A stretch of DNA of 64,000 bases from CAZVYN01 sp964631125 (GTDB lineage Bacteria > Eisenbacteria > RBG-16-71-46 > CAIMUX01), in assembly GCA_964631125.1 (NCBI GenBank), contig CAZVYN010000003.1, positions 45,086 to 109,085 of the forward strand, written 5' to 3'. Shown in pieces: positions 57,519 through 64,000 of the stretch. Made by a program: the position numbers and the translations under genes. Position 1 is the first letter of the stretch. Each line of letters starts with the position of its first letter. The notes below the pieces were generated by a model. That model was not told the origin of the DNA and searched no databases. It saw nothing but the letters and a program-made list of their open reading frames with translations.

Positions 57519-58946
57519 ATGACCTGGTCGATCGGCATCCGTGGCAGGTTCTTCCTCGCCCTTGCTTCCCTGGCGTTGGCGCTGCTCCTCGCGGTGGGAC
57601 TCGGGAGCGCGCCGCTCGTCCAGTCCGCGCTGGAGCGGGAACTCGACCAGCGATTGCAGGCAGTGGGGGGATCGGCCATCGAGCTCCTCGATCCCGCGCT
57701 CGTGCCCGGATTGGTCGCGCTGGGTCCGGGGCAATCCGGGTCGAGGCTGCACCGAGAGAAGCAGGCGGTGCTGGTGGAACTCTGCGCGCGAACCGGCGTC
57801 CGTCGACTCTTTCTCGCGGACAGCACTGGTCGCTCCATCGTCGACTCCGACCCCCGCGTCGGGATCGGGACGGCTCTGCCGCAGCTCCGAGCCGATCGCA
57901 ACGCGCTCGTCCGTGTCCGCGCGGGCAACGCGGTCTCGGGCCCCCTCTTCCGAGATGAGTCGGGTTCGGTTCGAAAGACCGGCTACGTGCCGCTGATGTC
58001 GGGAGGGCGCACGATCGGACTGGTCGGGGCCGAAGCCGACGCCTCGTTCCTCTTCGCCGTGTCGGACCTGCGTCGACGCCTGCTGTGGGTCGGCGCCTCG
58101 TCGTTGGTATTCGCGTTCCTCCTCGCGGCCATCGCGGCGCGCGGGCTGACGCGTCCGCTCGACCGTTTGGTGGAATGGGGGCGAGGCTTCGGGAGCGGCG
58201 ATCTGGAGACGCCGCCCCCGGCGACCGGCCGCGATGAGATCGGGTTCCTCGGCGCGACGCTGGAGCAGGCGCGACGAGAACTGTCGGCGCGCGACCGCGA
58301 ACAACGCGCGATGGTCGCGGGGATCGCGCACGAGATCCGCAATCCGCTGGGAGGCATTCGCCTCTACGCCGAACTCCTGGGCGCCGATGCGTCCATTTCG
58401 ACGGCGGCGCAGGCGCGCTTGGCGAAAATCCTGCGCGAACTCGACCATCTCGGCGCGGTCGTCGACGAGTTCCTGCGGTACGCGCGTCCGGGCAGCCCAC
58501 AGATCGAGCCGGTTCCACTGGCCCGAGCGGTGACCGAAGTAACCGACCTCCTGGCGGGCGAGGCGCGGGCACGCTCGATCACCTTCGCGGTCGACATCGA
58601 TCCCGCGCTGACCGCGCCGCTCGATCCGGTCCATGCGCGACAGATGTTCATGAATCTCTTGCGCAATGCGGTGGAGGCGTCGCCGGATTCCGGACGCGTC
58701 ACCGTCGAAGGGCAGGAATCGGCGCGAGAGATCGCAGTCTCGGTCGAGGACCAGGGGGGCGGCATCCCGACCGAGGTTCGCGACCGGCTCTTCGAACCGT
58801 TCTTCACGACGAAGCCGCAAGGCTCCGGTCTCGGCCTCGCGATCGTGCAACGTCTCGCGCTCGGGCATCGCGGCCGGGTCGAGGTGGGGACGGGTCGTGA
58901 TGGGGGGGCGCGCTTCGTCGTCGTCGTCCCGAAGATCCGCCCTTAG
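57519..58946 (+). CDS. Membrane sensor histidine kinase
   Basis: The kinase senses a signal outside the membrane and phosphorylates the response regulator encoded next. An N-terminal membrane segment (FFLALASLALALLLAVGLGSA), a periplasmic domain of about 150 residues and a second membrane segment (LLWVGASSLVFAFLLAAIAA) precede a HAMP region. The dimerisation helix has the phospho-acceptor His271 in VAGIAHEIRNPLGGIRLYAELL; the ATPase domain has FMNLLRNAVEASPDSG, VEDQGGGIP and GSGLGLAIVQRLALGHRG. The 475-residue length is normal for NtrB/AtoS-like kinases. The divergent sdhC gene is 166 bases away. Confidence 0.95.
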   Translation: MTWSIGIRGRFFLALASLALALLLAVGLGSAPLVQSALERELDQRLQAVGGSAIELLDPALVPGLVALGPGQSGSRLHREKQAVLVELCARTGVRRLFLADSTGRSIVDSDPRVGIGTALPQLRADRNALVRVRAGNAVSGPLFRDESGSVRKTGYVPLMSGGRTIGLVGAEADASFLFAVSDLRRRLLWVGASSLVFAFLLAAIAARGLTRPLDRLVEWGRGFGSGDLETPPPATGRDEIGFLGATLEQARRELSARDREQRAMVAGIAHEIRNPLGGIRLYAELLGADASISTAAQARLAKILRELDHLGAVVDEFLRYARPGSPQIEPVPLARAVTEVTDLLAGEARARSITFAVDIDPALTAPLDPVHARQMFMNLLRNAVEASPDSGRVTVEGQESAREIAVSVEDQGGGIPTEVRDRLFEPFFTTKPQGSGLGLAIVQRLALGHRGRVEVGTGRDGGARFVVVVPKIRP

Positions 58947-59013
58947 AGTGACGTCGCGCGCGTCGGTCAGGGCGCGCGCAGATCGCGGTCAGGCGAGAGA
59001 GGAACAAAGACGG

Positions 59014-60411
59014 ATGGCGAAACTCCTCGTGGTCGAGGATCAAGAGACGCTGAGGAGCGCTATCGCCGAGGTCCTCTCCGGAATTCCGCACGAGGTGAAG
59101 ACCGCCGACTCGGCCAAGGCCGCTCGGGCCGCCTTGGAACAGGGAAGCTTCGATCTCGTCCTGACCGACCTGCGCCTCGAGTCCCCGGAGTCAGGGCTGG
59201 AGGTGCTCTCGCTGGTGCGAGGGAAGTCGCCGACGACGGAGGTGCTCCTCATGACTGCCTATGCCTCGGTCGAGGTGGCGGTCACCGCGATGCGGGAAGG
59301 GGCGGCGGACTTCCTGGTGAAGCCGTTCTCGATGGATCAATTGATCGAGAAGGTGAAGCGACATCTGGCGATCGCGGCCGACCGTCGCAGGCTCGCGCGC
59401 GCCGAGGATCAGATCGCGTTTCTCTCGGACGAGGTGGCGGCTCGCTGGGGGGACGGCGCCCTCGTCGGCCGGAGCAGCTCGATGATGGAGCTCTTCCGCA
59501 AGATCGAGAAGGTGGCGGAATCTTCGAGCTCGGTGCTCATCATGGGGGAGAGCGGCACGGGGAAGGAATTGGTGGCGCGCGCGATCCACCAGCGCAGCCG
59601 GCGGAGAGACGCGGCATTCGTCAAGGTCAACTGCGGCGCCCTCGCCCCGAGCCTGCTGGAGAGCGAACTCTTCGGACACGAGAAGGGGGCGTTCACCGGC
59701 GCGGTGCGCCAACGACGGGGAAGATTCGAACTCGCCGACGGCGGGACTCTCTTGCTGGACGAGGTGGCCGAGATCGACCCGGGCCTCCAGGTCAAATTGC
59801 TCCGCGTCCTGCAGGAGCGTCAGTTCGAGCGCGTCGGCGGCGAGGAGAGTCTGCGGGTCGACGTTCGGGTGATCGCCGCCACGCATCGAGATCTCGAGGC
59901 GGCCGTCGTCTCCGGCGCGTTCCGCCAGGATCTCTTCTATCGCCTCTTCGTCATTCCCCTGCGGATCCCTCCGCTGCGCGAGCGGCTGGACGACGTCCCC
60001 GCGCTCGCAGCCCACTTTCTCGAGAAGTTGGCGAAGATCACGGGCCGTGCGCCGACGAGTCTGGACCCGGCGGCACTGGACTTGCTGTGTCGGTACCACT
60101 GGCCGGGCAACGTCCGCGAACTCGAGAATGTGATCGAACGAGCCCTCGTGCTCTGCGAAGGAGAATCGATCTCGGTCCGAGACCTCCCGTTCGACGGAGG
60201 GCGCGGCGGGTTCCATCTCGAGTTGCCGCCCGGTCATCCGCCGCTCCGGGATGTGGTCGAAGCGGTGGAGCGCCAGTTGATTACCCGGGCGTTGCGAGAA
60301 GCGCAGGGCGTGAAAATGGAGGCCGCGCGGCTACTCGATCTGAAGCCGAGCGTTCTCTACTACAAGCTGGAGAAGTACGGATTTATCGATGCCAGGGGTG
60401 AGGCCGAATGA
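59014..60411 (+). CDS. Sigma-54-dependent NtrC-family response regulator
   Basis: The protein activates sigma-54 promoters when phosphorylated. The receiver domain (about 1-120) has the acidic pair in VVEDQ, the phospho-acceptor Asp52 in LVLTDLRLE and the Lys in LVKPFSM. The AAA+ domain has Walker A GESGTGKELVARAIH and the GAFTGA loop that contacts sigma-54 (EKGAFTGAVRQR). It then shows GTLLLDEVAEIDPGLQVKLLRVLQE and the Arg-rich PPLRERLDDVPAL. The C-terminal Fis-type helix-turn-helix is AARLLDLKPSVLYYKLEKYGF. ATG 59014 follows GAGAGGA. It is encoded with its kinase, and rpoN is in the same window. Confidence 0.97.
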   Translation: MAKLLVVEDQETLRSAIAEVLSGIPHEVKTADSAKAARAALEQGSFDLVLTDLRLESPESGLEVLSLVRGKSPTTEVLLMTAYASVEVAVTAMREGAADFLVKPFSMDQLIEKVKRHLAIAADRRRLARAEDQIAFLSDEVAARWGDGALVGRSSSMMELFRKIEKVAESSSSVLIMGESGTGKELVARAIHQRSRRRDAAFVKVNCGALAPSLLESELFGHEKGAFTGAVRQRRGRFELADGGTLLLDEVAEIDPGLQVKLLRVLQERQFERVGGEESLRVDVRVIAATHRDLEAAVVSGAFRQDLFYRLFVIPLRIPPLRERLDDVPALAAHFLEKLAKITGRAPTSLDPAALDLLCRYHWPGNVRELENVIERALVLCEGESISVRDLPFDGGRGGFHLELPPGHPPLRDVVEAVERQLITRALREAQGVKMEAARLLDLKPSVLYYKLEKYGFIDARGEAE

Positions 60412-61435
60412 CGGCTCGGAAGGGCCGCGACGGTTGGATCGAGACGCAGCGCGCCTCGAGGATCCGACTCCGACCGTCCGTTTCCTGACGGGCCGCGGCG
60501 TGGTCCGGCGCTTCGTGCTGGGATTGACGGCGGCCGCGTTGGCGGCTTCGAGCCCGTCGCCCGCTCGGGGCCAGCTCGTGCAGCAGGCGCTCGATTGTCT
60601 TTCGGAGCAACATCGGCTCGAGTCGGTGAGAGACCTTCAGCTCACGGCGGCCGACAGTCTCGCGACGCTGGTGGATGCGTTGGGTTCGCCCTCCGGGGAG
60701 CTCCTCCGCGCGGCCTCCGCGCTCGAGCAGCGGGCGCTCGACCGAGAACTGGACCTCTTCGTGCAACGGGAGACCTGTCGGGAGGCCGCGCGCGCAGCGT
60801 TGCCGGGTCTCGAAGACCGGCTGGACGAACTCGCCCGTCGTGTCTCCGATCGAAAGGCCAGCGTCGCCCAAGCAGAGGAGTTGCTGGAACTCCTCGACGC
60901 GCGCGCGGCGATCCAAGCGGCCCTGGCAGAGCGGGTCTCGCTCGACTATCCGGAACTCCCTCCCGAGCCGGACGACTCCGAAGAGACGTTGCGCGGAAAG
61001 CTGCAATACCATGTCGAGGTCGCGTCGTATCTTCGGTCGGTCGATGCTCGCGTCGGGGTGCGCCTCGGTCAGCTGGAAGAAGAGGCGCGTGTCCTGGCCG
61101 AGGCGAATCGATTCCTCCAAGATCTCGCCTTCCTGGACGAGGGTGGGCGGCTCGAGTCGGGTGGAACGGTTCGGGTGCGAGGCGGAAGTCTCCCGGGCGA
61201 AGACCCGGACGCGGGCGACATGAGTCGTCCCCTCGGCGACATGTCGGCCGATACGCGCGACGCCACCCTGGATTTCGCGCTTCGCTACAGCCCGATGACG
61301 CCGGCCGAGTCGCGGAGAGTGCGCGAGGTGCTCACGCTCTTCCGTCGAGAGATCCAGAAGGAGCTCGAACAGATTGCCGACCAGATCGCGCGCATCGAGC
61401 CCCGACTCTCTCCGGAGGATTCCGCGCCGCGTTAG
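60389..61435 (+). CDS. Exported coiled-coil protein of unknown function
   Basis: This 348-residue protein is exported (signal segment RRFVLGLTAAALAASSPSPARGQ) and is mostly charged alpha helix with heptad-like spacing: LEDRLDELARRVSDRKASVAQAEELLELL, VGVRLGQLEEEARVLAEANRFLQDL and, near the end, EVLTLFRREIQKELEQIADQIARI. No known domain is recognised. ATG 60389 starts 23 bases inside the response regulator gene, so translation is probably coupled to it. A later GTG near 60500 is an alternative start. Its position ties it to the two-component system. Confidence 0.65.
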   Translation: MPGVRPNDGSEGPRRLDRDAARLEDPTPTVRFLTGRGVVRRFVLGLTAAALAASSPSPARGQLVQQALDCLSEQHRLESVRDLQLTAADSLATLVDALGSPSGELLRAASALEQRALDRELDLFVQRETCREAARAALPGLEDRLDELARRVSDRKASVAQAEELLELLDARAAIQAALAERVSLDYPELPPEPDDSEETLRGKLQYHVEVASYLRSVDARVGVRLGQLEEEARVLAEANRFLQDLAFLDEGGRLESGGTVRVRGGSLPGEDPDAGDMSRPLGDMSADTRDATLDFALRYSPMTPAESRRVREVLTLFRREIQKELEQIADQIARIEPRLSPEDSAPR

Positions 61436-62552
61436 TTCGCCGCGGGGCTGGATCCTTCTCCTCCTGCTGCTCGGAGTCTCCGGTCGGAGCGCGGCGCAGA
61501 CGCCGTCGGATCGCCGTGTCGAGACGTTCGGCCGCGTCCAGGCCGCCTTCGGCTTGGACTCGAATCCGCGAGAAGAACTCGAGCCTTCGAGCGACGCGTC
61601 CGACGCGTTCAGCCGCCTGTTGCTCGAGGGGCGCATCCGCTCCGTCTCCGCGACGCCCGGGCGGAGAAGCGTGACACTCGAGTCGCGCGGTTTCGTCGAG
61701 CGCTATCTGGATCTACCGGCGGAGGCGCGCGCGCAGGGAGAGGTGCGTCTGCTCCTCGATCAGCCGTTGCGTGAGCGGCGCGGAGGGATCGAAGCGGAAG
61801 CCGGCGTGCGGCATCGCGCCTATCCCGACTCGACGAGTCGAGAGTTCCAGCGCCTGTGGGGACGGTTCGCGGCGAGAGCCCGCTTGGGCCGCGACGGGGT
61901 GGTCCGACCTTCGTTCCAGATCTGGAGGTTGGACTTCGCTCAGACGCCGCGTGTCGATCGACGGGCCTTCGACGTCGGGCTGGACTACGAGCGGGCTCTG
62001 GCCGCGAACTGGATGGGACACTTGGGCGTCGCCTTCGAGCGGATCCGACATGGGAGACCGTCGCTCCGACTGGTCGACCAGGGAACGGGAGTTCCCGAGG
62101 CGCTCTTGGCGGAAGATCAGAGTGACTCGGGGCGGCGCATCCATCTGGGCGCGCGGTTCGCACGGCGGGTCGTGTTCCGGGCCCAAGTCGGCTACCAGTC
62201 GCAGACTTCCAATTCGCTCGGCGCATCCTGGCGCAGATGGGACGTCCGTTGGCTTGCGGCGCGCTCTCTGCCGCACGGCCTGAACGTGCAATGCTTCGGC
62301 ACGCTCGAGAAAGTGCACTACGTCGATGATCATCTCGACGATGTCTTCATCCTCCGCCCGGGCGACGAACTCGAGGCGAACGAGGACAACAACGCGCTGG
62401 TGGTCGGCTTGACCAAGGCATTCGCGTCACGCCTGCGCGCCGAGCTGCGACTAGCGTGGTACCGCAACGAGTCGCTCTTGGTGGGGGATTTCTTCGACAA
62501 GAGGCTCTGGACGATCGCCCTCGGTTGGGAGTCGGGCGCCTCGAGTTTCTGA
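61374..62552 (+). CDS. Predicted outer-membrane beta-barrel protein
   Basis: A 392-residue exported protein. The leader (PRGWILLLLLLGVSGRSAAQ) is a clear signal peptide. Amphipathic strands follow (for example GRIRSVSATPGRRSVTLESRGFVERYL and VVFRAQVGYQSQTSNSLG), and the chain ends WTIALGWESGASSF with the terminal Phe typical of barrels. The start is TTG 61374, about ten bases after GGAG, which overlaps the coiled-coil gene by 62 bases. No ATG or GTG is available in a suitable place. It may form an envelope-spanning pair with the preceding coiled-coil protein; that is inference. Confidence 0.65.
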   Translation: MPTRSRASSPDSLRRIPRRVSSPRGWILLLLLLGVSGRSAAQTPSDRRVETFGRVQAAFGLDSNPREELEPSSDASDAFSRLLLEGRIRSVSATPGRRSVTLESRGFVERYLDLPAEARAQGEVRLLLDQPLRERRGGIEAEAGVRHRAYPDSTSREFQRLWGRFAARARLGRDGVVRPSFQIWRLDFAQTPRVDRRAFDVGLDYERALAANWMGHLGVAFERIRHGRPSLRLVDQGTGVPEALLAEDQSDSGRRIHLGARFARRVVFRAQVGYQSQTSNSLGASWRRWDVRWLAARSLPHGLNVQCFGTLEKVHYVDDHLDDVFILRPGDELEANEDNNALVVGLTKAFASRLRAELRLAWYRNESLLVGDFFDKRLWTIALGWESGASSF

Positions 62553-62681
62553 CGGCGCTCCCGGAAATCTGTTGCACGGACGGTCGCTCCGCGTCCCCCG
62601 CAGCGACTCCTCGCGCGAAACAATCGCCGCAACAGACTGTAGGAGAACGACAAGCACGGAGTGAAGCGGGATTTCTCGAAC

Positions 62682-62697
62682 TGGCACGGAAATCGCG
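62682..62697 (+). promoter_or_regulatory. Sigma-54 (-24/-12) promoter
   Basis: TGGCACG-GAAA-TCGCG matches the consensus TGGCACG-N4-TTGCA, with GG at 62683-62684 and GC at 62695-62696 in exact spacing. Transcription would start near 62708, just before the Shine-Dalgarno (GGAG 62709-62712) and ATG 62717 of the lipoprotein gene. A distant inverted repeat (TCTGTTGC ... GCAACAGA, roughly 62567-62635) upstream could be an activator site. Confidence 0.7.
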
Positions 62698-62716
62698 TTC
62701 ACGTCGACGGAGACCC

Positions 62717-63631
62717 ATGATGTCAAAGCGCTTCTTACTTCTGGGACTGAGCGGCCTGCTGCTGTCGAGCTGCGGTTCGAATGAGTCCGCCACCGTTCCG
62801 GAATCGACGGGCTGGACGTCGTTGCGCTTTCATCAATTCGAGTCTCCCACATCCGCCTCCGGGATCGATCTCTGGGTTGACTCCGACGGCGCGGTGACGC
62901 TCCGGAGCGCTGACTCGAGGAGTGCTGACTCGAGGAGTGCTGGCCGGCGGAGTACGGATGTGGCGACGCCGAGCGGTCCGGAGCGGGAGGATGCAGCGTT
63001 CACGCGGGGCCTGCTGGCGGGCGAACGACTGGAGACGATCGCCCGCCTCGTCGCTCATCTTCCCGCTCGACCGCACCGCGCAGGAGAGCCGAATTCGGCC
63101 GGAACCTACTTCATCTCGATCGTGGACGCGTCCGGCGAGCGAACCCACCTCTCGTTCTCCGGCGACACGACGAGTCCGGTCGAGCTGACCGAACTCCGCG
63201 CGTCGCTGGTTTCGCTCCTCGACCAGCTGCGGGAACCGAGAGTCCAAGATCTCGCCGTTCGGATCGCGCTGCACGGGGAGCAATCACGGGTGAGCGAACC
63301 CCGTCGCGTCATCCTCCAGAACAGAGACGCCCTCCTGGCCGAAGCACGGAGGTCGCTCGACCTCGAGTCAGCGACCCTTCCGAGAGTCGACTTCAGCCGG
63401 GAGATGATCGTCGCCTGTTACCTCGGCTCGGCGCCGAGCGGTAGCCGGATCGAGATCGCCGCCATCGAGCGCACGACGGAAGGATGGCTGCGACTCACCG
63501 TCCGTGAGACCCGACCGAGCGTGGCCTGTTCGCCCGCCGTCGTGACCCCGTTTGTCTGGGTCGTCCTCCCTCGCCAAGACGGAGATCTGTTGTTTGCAGA
63601 CCGGTTGGACTCGAGCGGCGCCTGCCGCTGA
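62717..63631 (+). CDS. Lipoprotein with PrcB-like C-terminal domain
   Basis: The protein (304 residues) begins with a lipoprotein signal peptide (MMSKRFLLLGLSGLLLSSCGS, Cys in LLSSC). A middle region of unknown fold is followed by a C-terminal stretch resembling the PrcB C-terminal domain: VDFSREMIVACYLGSAPSGSRIEI, LRLTVRETRPSVACSPAVVTPFVWVVLPR. That family is named after the PrtP/dentilisin protease complex subunit of Treponema. A 15-base tandem duplication at 62911-62940 adds SRSAD units in frame. ATG 62717 lies directly after the sigma-54 promoter. Confidence 0.72.
   Translation: MMSKRFLLLGLSGLLLSSCGSNESATVPESTGWTSLRFHQFESPTSASGIDLWVDSDGAVTLRSADSRSADSRSAGRRSTDVATPSGPEREDAAFTRGLLAGERLETIARLVAHLPARPHRAGEPNSAGTYFISIVDASGERTHLSFSGDTTSPVELTELRASLVSLLDQLREPRVQDLAVRIALHGEQSRVSEPRRVILQNRDALLAEARRSLDLESATLPRVDFSREMIVACYLGSAPSGSRIEIAAIERTTEGWLRLTVRETRPSVACSPAVVTPFVWVVLPRQDGDLLFADRLDSSGACR
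62911..62940 (+). repeat. 15-bp perfect tandem duplication in the PrcB-like gene
   Basis: TGACTCGAGGAGTGC occurs at 62911-62925 and 62926-62940, with a diverged part-copy before it. It is in frame and lengthens an Arg/Ser/Ala/Asp linker. Confidence 0.9.
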
Positions 63632-63891
63632 GCAAGGTAGAGGTTCGTCAGGTAGGAGCGTCGATCGTGCTTCGGCACTGCGAAAGTGTCGAGGCGGAAG
63701 GGAAGGCCAGTCGAGCGCGCGCCGAGAGAAGGGGAGGTCGAGAGGCCGAACCGGTCGCTCGGCTCGAGAGAACACTCGAGGCTTGCACACGCTTTCGAGT
63801 CGCTCGCTGGCCCGAACATGTTGGAGCAGACGAAGGATCGCAAACCAGCCCGCCCGAGCCCTGCAGGTTCGGCGAGAGGAGGACCGGAGAA

Positions 63892-64000
63892 ATGAAGAAG
63901 TTGGTGCTGTCCATGATGATGCTCGCGCTCGTGGCGACCGTCGCGTCCGCTGATATCCCAGATCCGTCGCAGTGCACTGTCGTGCCGGCGGACAACCTCG
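63892..64000 (+). CDS. Start of a secreted protein, cut by the window end
   Basis: ATG 63892 follows a purine-rich GAGAGGAGGACCGGAGAA. The first 36 codons encode a clear Sec signal peptide (KKLVLSMMMLALVATVASA) and the mature start DIPDPSQCTV. The rest lies outside the window. The IPDPSxC opening recurs in secreted proteins of these lineages as far as I recall, but no function can be given. The preceding 260 bases hold nothing else I can identify. Confidence 0.75.
   Translation, partial: MKKLVLSMMMLALVATVASADIPDPSQCTVVPADNL

Noticed and set aside
58955..58979. GC-only hairpin between the kinase and response-regulator genes
   Set aside because: Alternating GC runs pair easily in this composition and no T tract follows; not enough to call a terminator.

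Overview
The window is GC-rich, densely packed bacterial chromosome. It carries core housekeeping genes and a Gram-negative envelope programme: Kdo synthesis, a Lpt export ABC pair, LolA, a BamD-like lipoprotein, a TonB-dependent receptor and outer-membrane barrels. Several exported proteins end in FlgD-like/type IX secretion (T9SS) type A-like C-terminal domains, and PorV-like and GWxTD proteins are present. This mix fits an FCB-related or neighbouring candidate phylum such as Eisenbacteria, Latescibacteria or Zixibacteria. That placement is inference from gene content; no 16S gene is present.

Layout. 1-4.6 kb: a GNAT acetyltransferase, then two exported surface proteins with C-terminal sorting-type domains. 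The first is a subtilisin-like protease whose signal peptide is encoded across four TTCTCTCT repeats and is out of frame by exactly one repeat unit; the gene is also broken near its 3' end. 4.9-7.3 kb: a two-gene restriction-modification system (C5 methylase plus a probable PD-(D/E)xK nuclease). 7.5-8.2 kb: rplU-rpmA, closed by a strong intrinsic terminator. 8.3-25.6 kb: one co-oriented run of 18 genes, mostly with 4-base stop/start overlaps: mdh, kdsB, pyrG, kdsA, kdsD, a lipid A-type acyltransferase, lptC, lptB, rpoN, hpf, hprK, a mannose-family PTS (EIIA, EIIB, a fused EIIC-EIID, HPr, EI), a phosphoglucose/phosphomannose isomerase and a sugar-1-phosphate nucleotidyltransferase. 25.7-39.9 kb: metK, ftsK, lolA, rimO, an unknown envelope protein, a BamD-like gene, nadD, polA, coaE, prfB with its programmed frameshift, and a phosphohexomutase. 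39.9-51.3 kb: a surface cluster of an EB_dh-type haem lipoprotein, two outer-membrane barrels (one TonB-dependent), a large secreted protein, a PorV-like protein and a GWxTD protein. 51.3-53.9 kb: pgk, tpiA, secG and tRNA-Leu(GAG). 53.9-57.4 kb, minus strand: sdhCAB. 57.5-64 kb: a histidine kinase and NtrC-type sigma-54 activator overlapping genes for a coiled-coil exported protein and a barrel, followed by a lipoprotein behind a good sigma-54 promoter, and the start of another secreted protein.

How parts fit together. KdsD, KdsA and KdsB form the Kdo route, and CTP synthase sits between kdsB and kdsA, supplying the CTP that KdsB uses. The lptB-rpoN-hpf order is that of the proteobacterial rpoN locus, but HPr kinase and a mannose-type PTS occupy the position of the nitrogen PTS. 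RpoN, the NtrC-type activator and the -24/-12 promoter at 62.7 kb are all in the window and could form one regulatory circuit for the cell surface.
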